Below, piece by piece: positions 1-6,700 of a DNA stretch of 8,456 nt. This stretch comes from Scybalousia_A sp963588535. Lineage in GTDB: Bacteria > Bacteroidota > Bacteroidia > Bacteroidales > P3. The stretch covers positions 1 to 8,456 of the forward strand of contig CAVAII010000131.1 in NCBI GenBank assembly GCA_963588535.1, written 5' to 3'. Below the pieces are notes generated by a model. It worked only from the letters and a program-made list of their open reading frames with translations, had not been told where the DNA came from and searched no databases. Made by a program: the position numbers and the translations under genes. How positions within the stretch are numbered: the first letter of the stretch is position 1; each line of letters starts with the position of its first letter.

Positions 1-1643
1 ATTATAGCCAATACACCAACTAAGCAAACAACTATTATATCTTTCTTAATCTTGTTTAGATTATACAACAACAATACCGCAAACGAAAGCAATATAAATA
101 CGAAAGAACGCAACGCATCTGCTTGAAACATTGCTTGTCTGTCTTCTTGTAGGGCTATTATAAAGGATTTACCCAATCTTTCTGCGAATATTTGGTCATT
201 ATTACGAGTAAAATCCGAAAATAGAGTAGGAGCCAACCACGCAAGTAAGCAAATACCACCTACAACAGCCATACTAATATATAGAGATATTGCTTTTTTC
301 TTTTTATCTTCTGATTGAAGGAAAGATTTCAAGCCCAAAATGGCAGTAATACACATTGTAACATTAGCAATTACCAACGCCATAGACGGAGTACGGAATT
401 TGTTGTACAAAGGTAAGTGATAGAATAACCACGAATTGAAAGACATAAAATTACTACCCCAAGACAAGATAATAGATAGTATAGTTGCTGCTAAAAGCCA
501 CCATCTCCATTTATTATCAAGTGTAAGGAATCCGAGCAGTGCTAAAAAGATTACAATAGATCCGAAATAAACAGGACCAGCAGTAAAAGGTTGCTCACCG
601 TGATAAGTACTTTGTAGGTAAGAATTAATAACTTGGTTAGCAACTTGCTGATTTTGTTCTATCGGACGTGTAGAACGTATTGTGTTTATTCGATTTTGCA
701 ATTGTTTGGAGTCTTGTGAGGAGATTCTTGTGTCTGCCGAACCGCCTCCCATGTAGTCTGGTATCAACAAAGTCATAGTTTCTCCCTTGCCATACGACCA
801 ATTGAAGGCGTAATTAATATCCAAACCCTTTTGAGATGTGTTTTGATCTGCTTTTTGTGGGTGAACAGTCAATTCACTTCCGCCTCTCATAGTATGTTTA
901 AGGTATTCATTGTTTACTAATAAGTGTCCAGTAAGAGGAAGTACGGAAAGAATAGCACCGATTAACAAAACAACAATGCCTTTTGAGAACTCTTTTATTT
1001 GTTTGTCCTTAATAGCAAAGATCAAATACGATACCGCTAAGACAATTGCTGCTAAAAGAGTGTAATAAGTAATTTGTATATGATTAAATGTTAACTGCAA
1101 ACCCAAAGATATAGTAAAGACCAAAAAGCCTGCAAGATATTTTTTCCTAAACGTCAATATCATACCTGCCAACACAGGAGCCATCATAGCCATTGCCCAT
1201 GCTTTTGTAATGTGTCCTACATCTATTAATATAATATTGTATGATCCCAGAGCGTAGATAAGTCCTGCGAAAAGAGATAACCACGGCGATACTCCCATAC
1301 ATATCATAAAGACATAGAAGCCTAATGCTAACAAAAAGAATACACCTATTGTGTTTGTAGAATCAAACAAACTCAAAGGCTTTGATACAGTCGACAAAAC
1401 GTTTCCACTTCTGTCGTACATAATCTGATAAGATGGCATACCTGAGAATAGATTTGGGGTCCATTCTCCGTAATGTCCTGTCATTTTTTTGTTATCTGAC
1501 AACGCCTTACTCATTGAAGGGAATTGTAGCATATCACTTTGTGGCAACGCTTTACCTTTCAAAATAGGTGAAAAGTAAATTAAACTTGCTGCAATTAGTA
1601 TAAGTATAGCAACTATGTGCGGTAGATATTTTTTGTAATTCAT
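1..1643 (-). CDS. YfhO-family polytopic membrane protein (3' end outside window)
   Basis: This is a large inner-membrane protein of the YfhO family (PF09586). In Firmicutes YfhO is a GT-C-fold glycosyltransferase linked to lipoteichoic acid glycosylation; the role in Bacteroidota is not established. Translation from the ATG at 1643 stays open for 547 codons to the window edge. The family is usually above 800 residues in Bacteroidota, so roughly a third is missing. Residues 8-26 form the first membrane helix. The following loop carries QSDMLQ (Asp37), a plausible GT-C acidic residue by inference, then EWTPNLFSGMPSYQ (60-73). Many further hydrophobic segments follow, with conserved-looking stretches LLIPDYMGGGS (292-302), FTAGPVYFGS (353-362) and LPLYNKFRTPSM (410-421). 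An in-frame TAA lies just upstream of the ATG, which fixes the start. No Shine-Dalgarno is visible. The family call is confident; the biochemical role is open. Confidence 0.85.
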   Translation of the reverse strand, partial: MNYKKYLPHIVAILILIAASLIYFSPILKGKALPQSDMLQFPSMSKALSDNKKMTGHYGEWTPNLFSGMPSYQIMYDRSGNVLSTVSKPLSLFDSTNTIGVFFLLALGFYVFMICMGVSPWLSLFAGLIYALGSYNIILIDVGHITKAWAMAMMAPVLAGMILTFRKKYLAGFLVFTISLGLQLTFNHIQITYYTLLAAIVLAVSYLIFAIKDKQIKEFSKGIVVLLIGAILSVLPLTGHLLVNNEYLKHTMRGGSELTVHPQKADQNTSQKGLDINYAFNWSYGKGETMTLLIPDYMGGGSADTRISSQDSKQLQNRINTIRSTRPIEQNQQVANQVINSYLQSTYHGEQPFTAGPVYFGSIVIFLALLGFLTLDNKWRWWLLAATILSIILSWGSNFMSFNSWLFYHLPLYNKFRTPSMALVIANVTMCITAILGLKSFLQSEDKKKKAISLYISMAVVGGICLLAWLAPTLFSDFTRNNDQIFAERLGKSFIIALQEDRQAMFQADALRSFVFILLSFAVLLLYNLNKIKKDIIVVCLVGVLAI

Positions 1644-1673
1644 TTTTATTTATATTGTTTTAATCTCGAAGTG

Positions 1674-1681
1674 CAAAATTA
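1674..1681 (-). promoter_or_regulatory. Bacteroidota -7 promoter box for the YfhO-family gene
   Basis: On the minus strand this reads TAATTTTG, an exact match to the Bacteroidota sigma-ABfr -7 consensus TAnnTTTG. It lies 30 nt upstream of the ATG at 1643, which would give a leader of about 20-25 nt. No clear TTTG is seen at the -33 position, so the assignment rests on the -7 box and its placement. Confidence 0.6.
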
Positions 1682-1796
1682 CAAAAAAATATTTTCTTAG
1701 CACCTAAAACATCAATAAAAACGCATAAATACAAAACAGATATATCCTTTACCGATGTAAAAACAAGAAAACCAACTACTATTAATAAGAATAGAA

Positions 1797-1804
1797 TACT
1801 TTTG
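1797..1804 (+). promoter_or_regulatory. Promoter-like TAnnTTTG box upstream of the tandem array
   Basis: The sequence TACTTTTG matches the Bacteroidota -7 consensus exactly and would start a plus-strand transcript near 1810, about 40 nt before the first 21-bp repeat unit. No TTTG is seen at the expected -33 spacing. Such an eight-base pattern can occur by chance in AT-rich DNA, so this is a candidate only. Confidence 0.35.
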
Positions 1805-1849
1805 TGTAACTACATTTTTATTTTATCTAAAACCGCAAAAATAATATTT

Positions 1850-1996
1850 AACTTTACTTGGATAATGTTTAACTTTATCGGAATAATATCAAACTTTATC
1901 AAAATATTATTTGATTTTATTCTAACGATTACTGATTTTATTCTAATGATTACTGATTTTATTCTGACGATTACTGATTTTATTTTGGCACTTATT
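1850..1996. repeat. Seven-unit 21-bp tandem repeat array
   Basis: Seven consecutive units of exactly 21 bp begin at 1850, 1871, 1892, 1913, 1934, 1955 and 1976. Units 1-3 start AACTTTA, and units 4-7 start GATTTTA. Units 4, 5 and 6 are nearly identical, differing at one or two positions in each pairwise comparison; the outer units are more diverged, and unit 7 keeps only its first half well. There are no spacers. The period is a multiple of three, so the plus strand reads through as heptads NFTWIMF, NFIGIIS, NFIKILF, DFILTIT, DFILMIT, DFILTIT and DFILALI, ending at a TGA at 2003-2005. One minus-strand frame is also open across the array but has no ATG at its beginning. The pattern suggests slipped-strand expansion; a function is not evident. 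Confidence 0.9.
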
Positions 1997-2017
1997 TATT
2001 ATTGAGGAATATTCTCT

Positions 2018-2065
2018 AAAAAACAATAAAAGAAAGGTGATTAAAAGATTATTCTCTTAATCACC
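2018..2065 (-). terminator. Rho-independent terminator of htrA
   Basis: A perfect 9-bp stem (GGTGATTAA at 2036-2044 pairing with TTAATCACC at 2057-2065) encloses a 12-nt loop. Read on the minus strand, it is followed at once by a T-rich tract, TTTCTTTTATTGTTTTTT (2035-2018). The hairpin starts 36 nt after the htrA stop codon. On the plus strand the hairpin is not followed by a T tract, so it should act on htrA transcription only. Confidence 0.85.
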
Positions 2066-2100
2066 AATACTATATAATAACAATAAAACAAAAAATTGCT

Positions 2101-3489
2101 TTACAGAACTAATACCATATAATAACTTGTACCACGATTTGGATAGAATCCCTCAATGATTACTTGTCCTTTTCTACTATTTAGTTGCAAGGCATCCTCT
2201 AAAGTAATATTAGAATTGTTGTCTATCGCAGTGATAACAAATCCGTCTTTAAGTCCTTGCGATGCTAACTTACCTTTACCAACTTTGGTGATAAGTAGTC
2301 CGTTGTAGAGTTGATATTTGTTAAGTTCTGTCTCGGTTAATTCTCTTACCTTTGCACCCAAAACAGTTGATTCGTCACCTGTTTGTTTGCTTGTTAGTTC
2401 CTCTACTGCTTTTTGGTCGCTCAAAGTAACTGATCTGGTGAGTGTTTGTCCGTTTCGGTTAATAACAAAACTTACTGTTTGATTAGGGGATAATTGTGCC
2501 ATAATCTCATTGACTTCCGAGGCAGTATTTACGGTTTTGTTGTCTATTTGAAGGATTATATCGCCTTCTTTGATATCTGCTTTCTCACTCGAACTACCTT
2601 TTACAACGCTTTGAACATATACGCCGTTATTATCTTTTAGTTTGTTCTCCTCTTGGAACTTAGGGTCTATTTCTCTAACAGATACTCCTGCACTTGCTCT
2701 TTGTGTCTCGCCATATTGAATTATGTCGTTGATAACTTTTTTGGCTATATTCACAGGAATAGCGAATGAATAGCCAGTATAAGAACCTGTATTCGAAGCA
2801 ATAGCAGCATTAACTCCGATAAGTTGTCCCGCAGTATTGACTAACGCTCCACCACTATTGCCAGGGTTCATAGCAGCATCGGTTTGAATAAAAGAAGTTA
2901 AGGTTTGGTTGCTACCTTTTGAGGATAGAATGTTGATATTTCTTGCCTTAGCCGATACAATACCCGCCGTAACGGTAGAAGTTAGGTTAAAAGGATTACC
3001 AACTGCCAAAACCCATTGTCCAACTTTCACTTCGTCCGAATTACCATACTCAATAGGTTGAAGATTAGGTGCCTCAATCTTAATAACAGCCAAGTCGTTG
3101 TTAGCATCTGTGCCGATAATTTTGGCATTAAACTCCCTGCGGTCATTAAGTGTTACACTAATAGAATCAGCGTCCGCTACAACGTGATTATTAGTAACAA
3201 TATAACCATCTGCCGAGACTATAACGCCCGAACCAGAGGTCTGATAAGTTTGTGTTCTGTTGCCACGTTGTCCTCTTCCAAAGAAACTGAACGGATCCAT
3301 AGAAAAGAACTGCGAAAAAAAGTCATTATTGAAAAAATCATCGTAATAGGTTGCTTGTTTTTGATAACTGCAACGAATATACACAACAGAATGTATACTT
3401 TTTTCACTTGCTAAAGTAAAGTCTTGTGATTTTACTACCCCAGATAAAGAGGTTAATACTAGTACTAATAACAAAAATGTCTTTTTCAT
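2101..3489 (-). CDS. htrA: Periplasmic serine protease/chaperone, HtrA/DegQ (Do) family
   Basis: The 462-residue protein is a complete Do-family protease, which in other bacteria degrades or refolds misfolded periplasmic and outer-membrane proteins. Residues 1-21 are a signal peptide (Lys-Lys, hydrophobic core, likely cut near VVKS-QD) with no lipobox. The trypsin-like domain has an intact triad: His102 in TNNHVV, Asp132 in NNDLAVI and Ser212 in NPGNSGGAL. An LA-loop-like insert at 50-80 is very rich in Phe, Asn and Asp. PDZ1 spans about 266-357, and a more divergent PDZ2 about 375-462, ending in a Bacteroidota-like GFYPNRGTSYY stretch. The length is typical of two-PDZ members. The ATG at 3489 directly precedes the signal peptide; there is no Shine-Dalgarno. 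It is divergent from the tamB-like gene and ends at a strong terminator. No TAnnTTTG box is found upstream, so control by another sigma factor is possible. DegP versus DegQ cannot be decided from sequence. Confidence 0.95.
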   Translation of the reverse strand: MKKTFLLLVLVLTSLSGVVKSQDFTLASEKSIHSVVYIRCSYQKQATYYDDFFNNDFFSQFFSMDPFSFFGRGQRGNRTQTYQTSGSGVIVSADGYIVTNNHVVADADSISVTLNDRREFNAKIIGTDANNDLAVIKIEAPNLQPIEYGNSDEVKVGQWVLAVGNPFNLTSTVTAGIVSAKARNINILSSKGSNQTLTSFIQTDAAMNPGNSGGALVNTAGQLIGVNAAIASNTGSYTGYSFAIPVNIAKKVINDIIQYGETQRASAGVSVREIDPKFQEENKLKDNNGVYVQSVVKGSSSEKADIKEGDIILQIDNKTVNTASEVNEIMAQLSPNQTVSFVINRNGQTLTRSVTLSDQKAVEELTSKQTGDESTVLGAKVRELTETELNKYQLYNGLLITKVGKGKLASQGLKDGFVITAIDNNSNITLEDALQLNSRKGQVIIEGFYPNRGTSYYMVLVL

Positions 3490-3776
3490 AATACTTTAAT
3501 TTTTTATGTTTTGTTATCTATAACGTGAGTTTGGTGAAAATCTTATTTATTTTAGAGAATAATTTTTTGATTTTGCGTTAAAAGAGATTGTTATTAGTTG
3601 AAAGACAGTGATAAAGAGAAGTTGTTTGAGTGTTTCCTTTTACTATTATAAAGTAGTGAGAAAAGAAGAAAAGGAGGGGTAAACAGATAATATTTTTATG
3701 ATTTTGTGCAAATAATTTAACAAATAAGGCAAAGAAAAAGAAAAAAGTTATATCTTTGCAGTCAAATTAATAGAAG
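3490..3776. other. Divergent htrA / tamB intergenic region
   Basis: This 287-bp AT-rich region separates the two divergent start codons. Toward tamB it has an exact -7 box at 3751-3758. Toward htrA I find no TAnnTTTG match anywhere in the region. A short inverted repeat (GTTAT-CT-ATAAC, 3513-3524) lies 24-35 nt upstream of the htrA ATG, but arms this short are expected by chance. A purine-rich patch covers about 3657-3679. No gene or RNA structure stands out. Confidence 0.7.
3751..3758 (+). promoter_or_regulatory. Bacteroidota -7 promoter box for tamB
   Basis: TATCTTTG is an exact TAnnTTTG match ending 18 nt before the GTG start. Transcription would begin about 3765, leaving a leader of only around 12 nt. 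The position 19 nt upstream reads GGCA rather than TTTG, so a -33 element is not evident. Confidence 0.65.
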
Positions 3777-6700
3777 GTGACAAAGGAAGTTGTAAAGAAG
3801 ATATTAAAATATATAGGTAGAATATTTCTTGGAGTATTCATCTTTGTATGGTTGTTGGTGGCGTTGTTGAATACTACCCCTGTGCAGTCATTTTTGGCGG
3901 CACGAGTTGCTGATTATTTTGCAAACCAGTGGAATACCAAAGTACATATAGGTGCAATTAGTGTTACGCCTTTTATTAATGCTGGAATAAAAGATATCTA
4001 TGTTGAGGATTTGAATAAAGATACTCTTTTGAGTGCTGCATACATAGAGGCAAATCTAATGAATATCCCAAAGGGTAAGCATATTGTTGTTAGGAATGCT
4101 GAGTTAGAGGACGTAGTGTGTTATTTGCATAAGAAAAATTCTAAGTTTAATTTTCAATTCATAATAGATTATTTCTCATCTTCTGAAAAGAAAGAAAAGA
4201 AAGCCTCTGAACCTATGACAATAGAGGTAAAGAGCGTTACGTTAAAGAATGCTAATTTTTCTTTGATTGATTCTGATAAAAAATATCCTATCGAGCCTGG
4301 ACTATTTGCTACAAACAAGATTGTATGTAAAGACATTAATCTAAAAGCAAAGGATTTCAAAATGAAGGGTAGTGATATGGAGATTTTGATTAATCATTTG
4401 CAGGCAAAAGAGCGTTCGGGTATTTCGCTTAATGAACTAAAAGGCAAAGTAAAGTATTCTAAAACAGGCGTAAGCATACAAGATGGAGAGTTAAGAACAG
4501 ACGATACCTACCTAGATATAGATGCCAGTTTGTCTATGTCTAAGACTAATGGGTACAAATCATTTGTTGATTCTGTGTATTGTACCTTAAAGTTAGACAA
4601 TGGTTCATACGTTAACCTTAAAGACGCATGTTATTGGCATAAAAGATTAAGAAATGCTAATCAAAAGGTATATCTTACTTGTGATGTAAGTGGAACGGTA
4701 AATGATATGTTAGTTAAGGCGTTTGATTTGCGTACTAGTCAAACACATATCAACACAACAGGACAAATAAAACAAGTAACACGTTTCAATAATTCGTATT
4801 ACGATTTGCAATTAGAGGATATAACCACTTCTGTTCAGGACTACAAAAGTTTAGGTCTGGGGACAATCGTTCCGCAATTCTCTTTACCAAAATTAGTTAG
4901 CAACTTAGGAGTAATTAATCTAAACGGAGACGTAAAAGGTAACATAAACGACTTTGTTTCTCACTTAATGGTATCAACAGATTTGGGTTCGTTGGATTTA
5001 GATGCTTCGGCAGAACCTTCTGTTAATAATCTAACCAAGTATTCTGCCAAAGCCAACTCGGCTCGTTTGAATATAGGTCAATTACTAGACAACAAGATAT
5101 TAGGAAATTCCACTTTGGATTTGCAAGCAGAGATAGTAGGTACCAAACCTCAAACAATGCAAGGACGATTAAGGGCAGATTTGAAAAATTGTTACTTCAA
5201 GGGAAACAATTATAACGACATAGCAGTAGAAGGTGAGATAAACGGCTACGATATAGACGCAAAGATAAATATAGATGATGAGTTGGTTGCCTTAGAGAGC
5301 AATTCCTCGATAAATTATCAAGCCAAACCGACAATAACTCTACAAGCCGCTGTAAGAGATTTGGATTTACACAAAATGAATATAATGTCCTTTGTAGATA
5401 CTTCTGCTATTATTACAGCAAACATAGAAGGTGAGGTAAGAGATTTTGATATGGATAGTCTAAATTGTAATCTTACTTTGTCGGATATATTTGTAACCAC
5501 AAAGGATAGAGATTTTAAGGTCAATAATATTAAGTTAGTAACTCAGAACAACGATAATATCAATTCTATTTCGTTTGGTAGCGATATAATAGACGCAAAT
5601 CTTAATGGCAAATATACAATTAATACTTTGGCAGAAGATTTTAGTTATCTAATGAAAAGGTATATCCCTGATTTTAGTGCTGTTGTAAGCGATAGTATTA
5701 AAGATAGCGGAGAGAAAACCATAGATACCAAAACAGAATTAGCACAGAGCGAACATATAATACAATCCGATGTAGATTTTACGGCAAAAATCAAAAACAT
5801 AGATATTATTCGTTCTTTGTTTGGTATAGATCTTTACACCAATAATAGATTCGAGATAGTAGGAAAGATGAATCCTGACACAATCTTAGGTTGTGATATT
5901 ATGGCTGATAATATCCGTTATTCGAGTTTTGAATTTGATAATACCAAGATTAATATTCGTACAAAGAATAATAAACTAAACTTAGCACTTGCTATGCAAG
6001 AATTGTTCCTTTCGAATTCTATGTCCTTTAAAGACGTATCCCTATCTACTGATATAGACTCTACGGACGTAGATTTGCTTGCTTCTTTGGTAAAAAGCGA
6101 TGATACTACCACGAATCTGCAAATGGCATTCAATTCTATAATAGATAATAAGGGTTTGCAGGGAAGTTTCTACAATACTAACTTAACTATTCAAGGCACA
6201 AAGATAAATCTTAACAACAATCATATAATAGGTATAAATAACAAGAATATCTCGGTTATGAATCTCGTAATGTCTTCCTCTAATAGTAATATTACGGTAG
6301 ACGGAATGATAAATGATAACGATGCTTTGACTTGTACCTTTGATAATGTGGATTTATCTCTTGCTAATCCTTTTATTGAGGCAATGGGAATGAGCGTTGA
6401 GGGTATTCTAAACAAAAGAGTAGTAGTTAAGAATTTGCTTAAATCACCTACCTTTACTTCGGATTTGGAAATTGCCGACCTTAAATTCAATGATGTCTAT
6501 TTAGGTAAAGCATGGTTGAAGGTTAATAATAGTATATCGCCCGATGTGTTCTTTGCGAACATAAAATTCTTGTATCAAGCCGATAATAAAGAGGTTGTTC
6601 CATTACAATTAGTCGGTTCTTTCACCCCAAAAGATGAACAAGAGCAATTAGATTTGGATCTTAATATGCAACAATTCTCTATGTCCATCATTAAGACCTT

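Larger units (their letters stand above)
1644..2100. other. Intergenic region between yfhO-like gene and htrA
   Basis: This 457-bp gap lies between two minus-strand genes and has no conventional gene. From left to right it holds the promoter box of the YfhO-family gene, an AT-rich stretch in which I see nothing (about 1685-1790), a plus-strand promoter-like box at 1797-1804, the 21-bp tandem array at 1850-1996, and the htrA terminator at 2018-2065. The only long open frame crosses the array on the plus strand, and I treat it as repeat-derived unless expression is shown. Confidence 0.8.

Noticed and set aside
1850..1996. CRISPR array
   Set aside because: The units are directly contiguous with no spacers, and no cas-like gene is in the window.
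3016..3414. Plus-strand open frame of 132 codons inside htrA
   Set aside because: It lies wholly antisense to the well-supported protease domain, and its translation resembles no protein family I know.
1..3489. htrA and the YfhO-family gene as one operon
   Set aside because: A strong terminator follows htrA, the gap is 457 bp, and the YfhO-family gene has its own -7 box.
3513..3524. Inverted repeat GTTAT-CT-ATAAC as an operator for htrA
   Set aside because: Five-base arms occur often by chance in AT-rich DNA, and nothing else supports a binding site.
2003..3566. Recurring ATTCTCT / AGAGAAT words near 2011, 2051 and 3554
   Set aside because: These are short AT-rich words with no consistent spacing or position relative to genes; most likely coincidence.
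3671..3715. Strong Shine-Dalgarno-like AAGGAGGGG followed by a short ATG frame
   Set aside because: The ATG at 3698 is 18 nt away and gives only MILCK before a stop. Bacteroidota make little use of Shine-Dalgarno sequences.
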